Assembly: GCA_011390065.1 (NCBI GenBank)
Contig: JAABTD010000024.1
Span: 1 to 34,237 of the forward strand
DNA length: 34,237 nt
Source of the DNA: Desulfobacteraceae bacterium
GTDB lineage: Bacteria; Desulfobacterota; Desulfobacteria; Desulfobacterales; JAABSP01
Reading direction: 5' to 3'
The notes below the pieces were generated by a model, which saw nothing but the letters and a program-made list of their open reading frames with translations, was not told the DNA's origin and did not search any database. Position numbers and translations under genes: made by a program. The number at the start of each line of letters is the position of its first letter. Position 1 is the stretch's first letter. Positions 24,345-31,124 of this stretch are shown one piece after another.

Positions 24345-24563
24345 ATGAAAAAGATGCTTTGGGTTCTGATGACGGCGTTTTGCCTGGCGACGTTCGGATG
24401 CTCCGACAAAGCGGAGGAACTTTTCGAGACCGCCGAACTGGAAGAGCTGCAGAACAACCCGACCCATGCCCGGAAGCTCTACAGGGAGATCCTGAAGGAC
24501 CATCCCCGGAGCGAATACGCCGACAGGGCGCGGGACCGGCTCTCCGTCCTCGGAGAGGACTGA
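24345..24563 (+). CDS. Small lipoprotein with a single TPR-like helical pair
   Basis: The 72-residue protein has a lipoprotein signal peptide (residues 1-18, ATFG before Cys19). The mature 54 residues are one helical hairpin: AEELFETAELEELQNNP, then ARKLYREILKDHPRSEYADRARDRL, which is what a single tetratricopeptide-like repeat looks like (compare YfiO/BamD or YbgF-type repeats). Alone it is too short for a TPR scaffold, so it may dimerise or be a protein-contact module on the membrane. GGAGG lies at proper distance from the ATG. The next gene starts ten bases after the stop, so it is probably co-transcribed with the transporter. Specific function is unknown. Confidence 0.8.
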   Translation: MKKMLWVLMTAFCLATFGCSDKAEELFETAELEELQNNPTHARKLYREILKDHPRSEYADRARDRLSVLGED

Positions 24564-24572
24564 GATCCTCCC

Positions 24573-26348
24573 ATGGCCATCTGGATCGTTTCCGCCATCC
24601 TCGCCGCAGCGCTGATCCTCCTGATTACGGAAAAACTTCCGGTGGATCTCACCGCCATCGGCATCATCGTGGCCCTGATGGTCACCGGCATCCTCTCGCC
24701 GGTGGAGGCAGTGGCCGGATTCGCCAATCCGGCGGTGGTGACGGTGGCGGCCTTGTTCGCGGTGAGCCGGGGCATGATCCGCACCGGCGCCTTGGGGTTT
24801 CTGGCCCAGCGGATCATCGAATTTTCCAAAGGCAACGCCAACCGGGCCATGATTTTAGTGCTTTTAGTGGTGGCGCTGGCATCGGCGTTCGTCAACAATA
24901 CGCCCGTGGTGGTGCTCTTCATCCCCATCATCCTGAACTTGAGCTGCGAATACAATTTCAGTCCCTCGAAATTTCTGATCCCCATTTCCTACGCCTCTAT
25001 TCTGGGCGGGACCTGCACCCTCATCGGCACCTCCACCAACATCATCATCCGGGATCTGAGCATGGAGATGGGATATGAGGGCATCGAGATGTTCGAATTG
25101 GCCATCCTCGGCGTTCCGATTGCCGTTGTGGGGGTCGCTTTTTTGTACTTCGCCGCTCCCAGGATGATGCCGGGCCACGCCGCCCCCACCTGTGAGATGG
25201 CGGCCAGCGACAACAAAAAGTATCTGGCGGAACTTCAGATCCCCGCCGACAGTCCGCTTCTGGGCGACGATCCGGCAGCGTTCCTGCGGGAGCGGTACCC
25301 GAGTTTCACACTCTTCGAGGTGGTGCGCAACGGCCATATTTTCTATCCGCATCGGGATAAAATCAGTTTCCGGGAAGGCGATGTGCTGCTGGTGAAAGGC
25401 TCTGCCAGCGATTTTGTGACCGCACTGGAGGACAAAATCGCGGAACTGCCCCATCAGGATGCGGAATTGAATTATCAGATCGACGACACCGATTCCGTCA
25501 TCGTGGAGATGATCATCCCGCCCCAGTCGCGCCTCATCGGAGACCGTCTTCTGGGCACCCATCTGGCCAAGTCGCCGGACATCAACCTCATCGCCATCAA
25601 AAGCCGGCATCTTCATTATGCGGAGCAGAAAATCGAACAGGTCCGGATCCGAATCGGGGACATCATCCTGGCCCGGTTCGACAAAAGCGCTCTGGACTGG
25701 GTTCGAGGCGAAGGGGACGTGATCATCGTCGAGGATGTTCATCACGAGATCCTCCACAAGACCAAGGCAAGACGGGCCTTTTCCATCTTCGCGGGACTCA
25801 TCCTGGCCGCCAGCACCGGGCTGGCGGATATCATGGTCTGCGCCCTGACCGCTCTCTTTCTGATGGTGGTCACCGGCTGCCTGCAGTTGAGGGGCGCCTA
25901 TCGGGAATTGAGGGGCGACGTGCTGCTGATCATCGTGGGGACCATCGCCCTGGGGGAGGCCATGCAGAAAACCGGGGCGTCCCGGTTCTACGCCGAGATC
26001 TTTCTCTCCCTTTTCCAGGGGGCCGGACCCCGGGTGGTCCTGGCCGGGATGCTGCTGTTCACCAGCATCAGCACCCAACTGCTGAGCAACAACGCCACCG
26101 CCGTTCTTCTTCTGCCCATTGCCATCTCCACGGCCCATGGGCTGGCGGTGGACCCGAAATCCTTCATCATCGCCGTTTGTTTCGGGGCCAGCGCCTGTTT
26201 CGCCACCCCCATCGGTTATCAGACCAATCTGCTGGTTTACGGACCGGGCGCCTATCGGTTCAGCGATTTTCTGAAGCTCGGGATTCCCTTGAATCTGATC
26301 GTGCTGGCCATGGGGACCCTGTTTATTCCGGTTTTCTGGCCTTTTTGA
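24573..26348 (+). CDS. SLC13/DASS-type transporter with two cytoplasmic RCK_C (TrkA-C) domains
   Basis: The 591-residue protein has an N-terminal membrane half (residues about 1-200) with the motif FVNNTPVVVLFIPII and the signature TCTLIGTSTNIIIRD. A soluble middle part (about 210-395) contains two TrkA-C domains, each with the L..L.......G..I....R pattern (ISFREGDVLLVKG and VRIRIGDIILARF). A second membrane half (about 400-590) carries LLSNNATAVLLLPIA and FATPIGYQTNLLVYGPG. The two SNT/SN-T-type sites are the sodium- and substrate-binding loops of the divalent-anion:Na+ symporter family. Related proteins move sulfate, dicarboxylates or other anions; sulfate would suit a sulfate reducer, but the substrate cannot be read. 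RCK_C domains usually sense small ligands such as nucleotides. Confidence 0.88.
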   Translation: MAIWIVSAILAAALILLITEKLPVDLTAIGIIVALMVTGILSPVEAVAGFANPAVVTVAALFAVSRGMIRTGALGFLAQRIIEFSKGNANRAMILVLLVVALASAFVNNTPVVVLFIPIILNLSCEYNFSPSKFLIPISYASILGGTCTLIGTSTNIIIRDLSMEMGYEGIEMFELAILGVPIAVVGVAFLYFAAPRMMPGHAAPTCEMAASDNKKYLAELQIPADSPLLGDDPAAFLRERYPSFTLFEVVRNGHIFYPHRDKISFREGDVLLVKGSASDFVTALEDKIAELPHQDAELNYQIDDTDSVIVEMIIPPQSRLIGDRLLGTHLAKSPDINLIAIKSRHLHYAEQKIEQVRIRIGDIILARFDKSALDWVRGEGDVIIVEDVHHEILHKTKARRAFSIFAGLILAASTGLADIMVCALTALFLMVVTGCLQLRGAYRELRGDVLLIIVGTIALGEAMQKTGASRFYAEIFLSLFQGAGPRVVLAGMLLFTSISTQLLSNNATAVLLLPIAISTAHGLAVDPKSFIIAVCFGASACFATPIGYQTNLLVYGPGAYRFSDFLKLGIPLNLIVLAMGTLFIPVFWPF

Positions 26349-26490
26349 TTCCCTTGAAGAACCCTCGATGGCAATCGGCGGTCAAAAGGAACTGAACCGG
26401 CAGGTTTGATAAAGCGCGGAACGGATTTCGGTACGACTGCACAGACTGAGATGCCCGGCCAGAGGTAATAGAGACAAGCGTTCAACCCGG

Positions 26491-26519
26491 TTGTCGGGCA
26501 TCCCGGCGTGTGGTATAAC
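26491..26519 (+). promoter_or_regulatory. Sigma-70-type promoter of pilC
   Basis: TTGTCG (26491-26496), a 17-base spacer and TATAAC (26514-26519) lie in the 204-base gap upstream of pilC. Transcription would start near 26526, giving a leader of about 27 bases with AGGAGG at 26541. The remainder of the gap shows a loose 8-base inverted repeat (26450-26458 region with 26495-26502) overlapping the -35 box, which might be an operator, and nothing else. Confidence 0.65.
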
Positions 26520-26552
26520 CCATTTTTTTATACAGAACCAAGGAGGGCGATC

Positions 26553-27758
26553 ATGCCGACCTTTCTCTGGAAAGGCGTTAATAAACGGAAACGGTCTCAG
26601 AAGGGCGAGATCGAGGCCCCCGATATCAGTTCGGCCGAAGCGACGCTGAAACGGCGGGGCATCAGCGACTATAAAATCAAGGAAAAGCCCAAGGACCTGT
26701 TTGAAAATATCTCTTTCATGCAGCCCAAGATCACGGCCAAGGACGTGATCATTTTCTGCCGGCAGTTTTCCACCATGATCGATGCCGGGCTGCCCATCAT
26801 CCAGTGCCTCGACATCCTGTCTTCCCAGGCGGAAAATCCGAAGCTCCAAAAAATACTGAAGGATGTCAAGGAGTCGGTGGAAGGCGGCACCACGTTAGCG
26901 GAATCGTTAAAAAAATATCCCGATCTGTTCGATTCCCTGTTTGTCAACATGATCGCCGCCGGAGAGGCCGGCGGCATCCTCGACACCATCCTTCGCCGGC
27001 TGTCGGAGCACCTGGAAAAGGCCGCCAAGCTCAAAGCCAAGGTCAAAAGCGCCATGGTTTATCCGATGATCACGATCATCGTGGCGGTTCTCGTGGTCAT
27101 GGTCATCATGGTCTTCGTCATCCCCGTTTTTGAGGACATGTTCTCCGGGCTGGGCGGCCAACTGCCGGGGCTTACGCAGATCACGGTGGACATGAGCCGG
27201 TTTATCAAGGGCAACATCCTCTGGATTATCATCGGGGTGGGGCTGTTCATCTATGCTTTCAAGCGGTTCTACAAAACGGAAAAGGGGCGTGCAATCATTG
27301 ACGATTTGTCTTTAAAAGCTCCCGTATTCGGCATCCTGATCCGCAAGGTCGCCGTGGCCAAATTTACCCGCACCATGAGCACCATGCTCCAGAGCGGGGT
27401 GGCCATCCTCGACTCCCTGGAGATCGTGGCGCGAACCGCCGGCAACAAGACCGTCGAGCGGACCATCTACGAAGTCAGGACGGATATTTCCGAGGGTCGA
27501 ACCATGGCCGAACCGCTTCTGGAGAGCGGGGTGTTTCCTCCCATGGTCTGCCAGATGATCTCCGTAGGAGAGTCGACCGGGGCCCTGGATATCATGCTGG
27601 GGAAGATCGCCGATTTTTACGACGACGAGGTCGATGAAGCGGTCAACAATCTCACCGAAATGATCGAACCCATGATGATGGTTTTTTTAGGCGGCGTTAT
27701 CGGTACGCTGGTGGTGGCCATGTATCTGCCGATCTTCAGCATGGCCGGCGCCGTCTGA
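26553..27758 (+). CDS. pilC: Type IV pilus/type II secretion inner-membrane platform protein PilC
   Basis: The 401-residue protein starts at the ATG with AGGAGG upstream; the frame open from 26508 adds 15 residues without a ribosome-binding site. The N-terminal region FLWKGVNKRKRSQKGEIEA is typical of PilC. Two T2SSF domains follow, each with the pattern of a cytoplasmic helical bundle and the signatures FCRQFSTMIDAGLPI and FTRTMSTMLQSGVAI. Membrane helices lie at about 170-190, 220-240 and 375-395. PilC anchors the assembly and retraction ATPases to the inner membrane. No pilB or pilT is adjacent here; the histidine kinase gene follows 28 bases later. Confidence 0.95.
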   Translation: MPTFLWKGVNKRKRSQKGEIEAPDISSAEATLKRRGISDYKIKEKPKDLFENISFMQPKITAKDVIIFCRQFSTMIDAGLPIIQCLDILSSQAENPKLQKILKDVKESVEGGTTLAESLKKYPDLFDSLFVNMIAAGEAGGILDTILRRLSEHLEKAAKLKAKVKSAMVYPMITIIVAVLVVMVIMVFVIPVFEDMFSGLGGQLPGLTQITVDMSRFIKGNILWIIIGVGLFIYAFKRFYKTEKGRAIIDDLSLKAPVFGILIRKVAVAKFTRTMSTMLQSGVAILDSLEIVARTAGNKTVERTIYEVRTDISEGRTMAEPLLESGVFPPMVCQMISVGESTGALDIMLGKIADFYDDEVDEAVNNLTEMIEPMMMVFLGGVIGTLVVAMYLPIFSMAGAV

Positions 27759-27786
27759 TCCGGCGCGGACCATCTCCGAACCCTCC

Positions 27787-29100
27787 ATGGTCGCCGTCGC
27801 AGCCGGGCCCGACAGAGAACTTTACCAGAAACTCAAATGGGTGATGTTTTTCAGGGTGCTTTTCTACACCCTGCTGCTGGGCTCGGCCACCATTCTTCAA
27901 CTCGGCAAGACGTCCCATCCCCTGACGCGCTCGCTGCTGTTGCTCTACGGGCTGATTGCAGCGATTTTTCTCCTCTCCTTCGTCTACTCTCTGCTTCTGC
28001 CCCGCACCCGGCGACTGAAGCTCTTCGCTTATATCCAGATCGCCGTCGATACGGCGGCGGTGACCTTTATTGTTTTTCTCACTGGATCTTTTACCAGCCT
28101 GTTTTCATTTCTCTACCTTGTGGTCATCATCTATGCCAGCATGCTGGCGTATCGGCGGGGCAGTATGGTCATGGCGGTTTTAAGCAGCCTTCAATACGGC
28201 CTTCTCATCGATCTCGAGTATTATGGTCTCATTCATCCAATTGCCATGGAAAAGGGGATGACCATCTCGGATTTTACGCCGGGAGAGGTGCTGTACAAGA
28301 TCATCGCCATGATGGCCAGTTGCTTTGCGGTGGCTTTCCTGAGCGGACTTTTATCGGAACAAGCGCGCCGCACAAAGCAGGATCTCACGGCGATGGAGGC
28401 CCATGTCAAGCGGGTGGAAAAGATGGCGGCGGTGGGGGAGATGGCGGCCGGCCTGGCCCACGAGATCAAAAACCCGCTGGCCTCCCTCCGGGGGTCGATC
28501 CAGATGTTGAAAGACAGTATGACGACGGACCCGGATGCGAAGACCCTCATGGGCATCATCCTCAGGGAGGCCGACCGGTTGAATTCACTGGTGGGCGATT
28601 TCCTGATGTTCGCCCGGCCTCCGGTTGGAAACCGATCCGTGATCGATCTGGGAAAAACGGTGTCCGAGATTGTGGCTGTTTTCAAGGCCGATCGCGCAGC
28701 CGGAGGGGTCGCCATCGAGACCGACATCCCGGAAAAGGTGCAGGTGAAGATGGACCCGTCTCATTTTCGCCAGATTCTGTGGAACCTGCTCCTCAACGCC
28801 ACCGAGGCCATCGACATCGCAGATCAAACCGAAGGACGCATCCGCATCGCGGTTTATCCCGAAAAATCGCGCCATGCGCTCCTGCGGATAGAGGACAACG
28901 GTTGCGGCATCTCCCCGGAGCTGATGAAAACGATTTTCGATCCTTTTGTTACCACCAAACCCCGGGGTACCGGGCTCGGGCTTTCCATTGTCCATCGCCT
29001 CATTGAATCTTACGATTGCTGGCTCGATGTAGAGAGCGAACCCGGTTGCGGCGCCGCTTTCACGATGAAGTTCAAGAGATCGGATGACAGCCATGCATGA
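27787..29100 (+). CDS. pilS: PilS-like membrane sensor histidine kinase
   Basis: The 437-residue kinase has six membrane helices in the first 190 residues (from about 20, with little periplasmic loop), as in PilS of Pseudomonas and relatives. A helical linker leads to the dimerisation/phosphoacceptor domain with His225 in AGLAHEIKNPLASLRG. The ATP-binding part has the N box (LWNLLLNATEAID), G1 (IEDNGCGIS), F box (IFDPFVTTK) and G2 (GTGLGLSIV). PilS phosphorylates PilR, a sigma-54 activator of pilin transcription, and senses pilin in the membrane. There is no obvious ribosome-binding site at the chosen ATG, so translation may be coupled to pilC. The usual downstream pilR is absent; instead a small ORF overlaps its 3' end. 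Assignment as PilS rather than another multi-helix kinase rests on topology and pilC adjacency. Confidence 0.85.
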   Translation: MVAVAAGPDRELYQKLKWVMFFRVLFYTLLLGSATILQLGKTSHPLTRSLLLLYGLIAAIFLLSFVYSLLLPRTRRLKLFAYIQIAVDTAAVTFIVFLTGSFTSLFSFLYLVVIIYASMLAYRRGSMVMAVLSSLQYGLLIDLEYYGLIHPIAMEKGMTISDFTPGEVLYKIIAMMASCFAVAFLSGLLSEQARRTKQDLTAMEAHVKRVEKMAAVGEMAAGLAHEIKNPLASLRGSIQMLKDSMTTDPDAKTLMGIILREADRLNSLVGDFLMFARPPVGNRSVIDLGKTVSEIVAVFKADRAAGGVAIETDIPEKVQVKMDPSHFRQILWNLLLNATEAIDIADQTEGRIRIAVYPEKSRHALLRIEDNGCGISPELMKTIFDPFVTTKPRGTGLGLSIVHRLIESYDCWLDVESEPGCGAAFTMKFKRSDDSHA

Positions 29101-29212
29101 GCTTGCGCTGCCGCTGTTGTCGCTATCGGTTGACATCCGGGAGCGGCTGATCTATACCGCCCGAGAGCGGTTCAGAATCGATGGGTCTATGATGAAGACA
29201 GGTGAAAAATGA
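29084..29212 (+). CDS. Possible small coupled ORF (42 residues) between pilS and panC
   Basis: A 42-codon frame starts at an ATG inside the end of pilS (a second in-frame ATG at 29093 also overlaps the pilS stop) and ends in TGA at 29210-29212, overlapping the panC ATG in the ATGA style. The product would be a short amphipathic peptide: a hydrophobic part LALPLLSLSV, then a basic helix-like part RERLIYTARERFR. There is no own strong ribosome-binding site, as expected for coupled translation. It is not a receiver or helix-turn-helix remnant that I can recognise, so I cannot say it is the relic of pilR. It could be a chance frame; the double overlap is its only support. Confidence 0.35.
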   Translation: MTAMHELALPLLSLSVDIRERLIYTARERFRIDGSMMKTGEK

Positions 29213-30060
29213 AAGTGATCGCCACTGTAAAAGAGATGCAGGCATGGGCCGACCGGATTCGGCGCCGCGGAGGACGGATCGCGTTGACGCCGACCATGGG
29301 ATATCTTCACGAAGGGCATCTTTCCCTGGTCCGCGAAGGGCAGGCCCGTTCGGATTATCTGGTGCTCTCCATCTTCGTGAATCCCACGCAATTCGGACCG
29401 GAGGAAGATCTTGCCGCCTATCCCCGCGCCATGGAACGGGATTGCGCCATGGCCGAAGAAAGCGGCGTCGATGTGGTCTTCGCGCCGACGGAAACCGAAC
29501 TCTACGGCCCGGATTTCCAGACCTTTGTCAGCCTGGAGCGTCTGCCGCGCCATCTATGCGGTCGTTGCCGGCCGGTCCATTTTCGCGGCGTGGCCACGGT
29601 GGTGGCCAAACTGTTCAATATCGTGAAACCCCATGTGGTCGTCTTCGGGGAAAAAGATTACCAGCAATTGCTGGTGATCCGCCGGATGGTCGCGGATCTC
29701 AATTTCGACATCGAGGTCGTCGGAGCGCCGACGGTCCGCGAACCCGACGGCCTGGCCAAAAGCTCCAGAAACGCCTACCTGGCGCCGGACCATCGGGAAA
29801 GCGCTTTGACCCTGAGCCGTTCCCTGAACATCGCCCAAGACATGGCGGCGGCGGGTGAGACCGATCCCCAACGGATCGTCGCGGCAACCCAAACCCTTAT
29901 TGAAAAGGCTCCCCATACCCGAATCGATTATGTCGAGATCCGCGATCCCCATACTTTGGAAAGGGTGGACGTTGTGGAGGGCTCTGTCCTGATGGCCCTG
30001 GCCGTCCATGTGGGGAAATCCCGTCTGATCGACAACCGGATATTGACTCCCGGCGGATAG
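29209..30060 (+). CDS. panC: Pantoate--beta-alanine ligase (pantothenate synthetase)
   Basis: The 283-residue enzyme carries the ATP-binding HIGH-type motif in [16 protein letters not shown], the [17 protein letters not shown] block for pantoate and beta-alanine binding, [27 protein letters not shown], and the KMSKS-like SSRNAYL loop. Length and order match PanC throughout. It joins pantoate and beta-alanine with ATP to give pantothenate, the vitamin B5 precursor of coenzyme A, in the cytoplasm. AGGTGA lies at good distance from the ATG. No other pantothenate gene is nearby (panB and panD are not in the window). A decayed metK follows 45 bases downstream. Confidence 0.96.
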   Translation: MKVIATVKEMQAWADRIRRRGGRIALTPTMGYLHEGHLSLVREGQARSDYLVLSIFVNPTQFGPEEDLAAYPRAMERDCAMAEESGVDVVFAPTETELYGPDFQTFVSLERLPRHLCGRCRPVHFRGVATVVAKLFNIVKPHVVVFGEKDYQQLLVIRRMVADLNFDIEVVGAPTVREPDGLAKSSRNAYLAPDHRESALTLSRSLNIAQDMAAAGETDPQRIVAATQTLIEKAPHTRIDYVEIRDPHTLERVDVVEGSVLMALAVHVGKSRLIDNRILTPGG

Positions 30061-30105
30061 CGCCGTTGTTTCCGTGGCCCCTTACCTTTCAAGGAGAAAA
30101 AGAGC

Positions 30106-30419
30106 ATGAACAGCGAATCCTTTCTGTTTACCTCCGAATCCGTCACCGAAGGCCATCCGGACAAGGTCGCGGATGCGGTGTCGGATGCGATCCTGGACGC
30201 CATCATGGCCCAGGACAAGGACTGCCGCGTGGCCTGCGAAACCCTGGTGACCACGGGCCTCGCCTTTATCGCCGGCGAGATCACCACCGACTGCCCCAGG
30301 TCATCCGGGCCAAGAACGTAGTGGCGTCGGGTCTGGCCAGACGCTGCGAGGTTCAGATCGCCTACGCCATCGGGGTGGCCGAGCCGGTGTCGGTGCTGGT
30401 GGATCTCATGGGCGCATAG
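30106..30419 (+). pseudogene. metK: Broken metK (S-adenosylmethionine synthetase), internally deleted and frameshifted
   Basis: The first 63 codons after a good AAGGAG and ATG encode an unmistakable MetK start: [46 protein letters not shown]. The frame then shifts and runs to a stop at 30322. In another frame, from about 30297 to the stop at 30417-30419, the sequence reads [17 protein letters not shown] and [19 protein letters not shown], a piece that belongs near residues 260-305 of a normal MetK of about 385-400 residues. So roughly two thirds of the gene is missing: a large central block, a small frame-disrupting deletion and the last 70 or so residues. The fragment PQVIR may itself come from the N-terminal part, meaning at least two separate deletions. 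The catalytic core is absent, so this copy cannot be active. An assembly error is the alternative. Confidence 0.88.
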
Positions 30420-30458
30420 CGTTTTTCCTCTGCACGGCGCTGTTGACGATATTTCCCA

Positions 30459-31010
30459 TCATGATATAGTCCCTTCCAGGGGATGATCGGAAGTCCGGAA
30501 TGGGCCGGTTGTGTCGGCAGGGCCGGGTATCCGCATCGGCCGCAGAATGCGGAACCCGTCGGGGTTGGACAGATCGATGCTCTCGTTCTCATATTCCCAT
30601 ATCCTGAAAAGGGACGGACGATGGTGAGCTTCAAACCGCGTCAGCGCCGCATCAATGAAAATGTCATCCATCCGCCGGGAATAGGCGCAGTCCCACAGCA
30701 ACCACTGGTTGTTTCCGCCGGCGGTATAAAAATCAAAGGGATACATGCCGCAGTCGAAGGGCCGGACAGCGTAAATGGTGCAATCCTTGGCCGCCTCGTT
30801 AAAAAAGACGCAGTATCCGTTGGGTTTTGTCTTGAGCACCATCCCCCGACCCCGATGTTCATAAAAATCGATCCGCCCCGTGCATCGGGCGATGCGGCTG
30901 ATTTCATGATCCCATATGGGCACCTGAACCAGATAACGGGAAGAACAGCACCATCGGTCGGGGCAGTGGTCCCGGCAGGCAGGCTCTATGGTTGCGTTGT
31001 TTCCATCCAT
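30459..31010 (-). CDS. YkgJ-type cysteine-cluster protein (putative zinc or iron chelator)
   Basis: The 183-residue protein has an N-terminal cluster Cys12-x3-Cys16-x4-Cys21-Cys22 and a second set in GYCVFFNEAAKDCTIYAVRPFDCGMYPFDF. These correspond to the CxxCxxCC and G.C.F......C.IY..RP..C...PF motifs of the YkgJ family, thought to bind a metal or iron-sulfur cluster; its reaction is unknown. The protein is cytoplasmic by appearance. It is encoded opposite to its neighbours, convergent with the broken metK (39-base gap) and divergent from the cyclase. Its ATG has AGGAGC upstream and a strong promoter just before it. Confidence 0.85.
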   Translation of the reverse strand: MDGNNATIEPACRDHCPDRWCCSSRYLVQVPIWDHEISRIARCTGRIDFYEHRGRGMVLKTKPNGYCVFFNEAAKDCTIYAVRPFDCGMYPFDFYTAGGNNQWLLWDCAYSRRMDDIFIDAALTRFEAHHRPSLFRIWEYENESIDLSNPDGFRILRPMRIPGPADTTGPFRTSDHPLEGTIS

Positions 31011-31030
31011 GGGCGCTCCTTTTTGTGCGG

Positions 31031-31059
31031 AGTATGCGGCTTTCGGCGCCGCCTGTCAA
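31031..31059 (-). promoter_or_regulatory. Sigma-70-type promoter of the YkgJ-like gene
   Basis: On the minus strand TTGACA (31059-31054), exactly 17 bases and CATACT (31036-31031) are found. The predicted start is near 31024, leaving a very short leader that still includes the AGGAGC ribosome-binding site before the ATG at 31010. Confidence 0.7.
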
Positions 31060-31124
31060 GCGACGAGCGCTCCGACGGCAGAACCGATGCGCTATCCTGA
31101 ACCCCAAACGGCAGGGAAACGCCA

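Noticed and set aside
24864-26138. 424-codon minus-strand frame opposite the SLC13 transporter
   Set aside because: Composition (G, H, D, Q rich) is that of an antisense frame; no ribosome-binding site or motif.
29084-29212. Reading the small ORF as the remnant of pilR
   Set aside because: Neither receiver, AAA+ nor helix-turn-helix residues can be recognised in it, so calling it a pilR relic would be guesswork.
30061-30105. Possible SAM riboswitch ahead of metK
   Set aside because: Only 45 bases separate panC from the metK start, with no aptamer-like stems or terminator; too short for any known SAM riboswitch.
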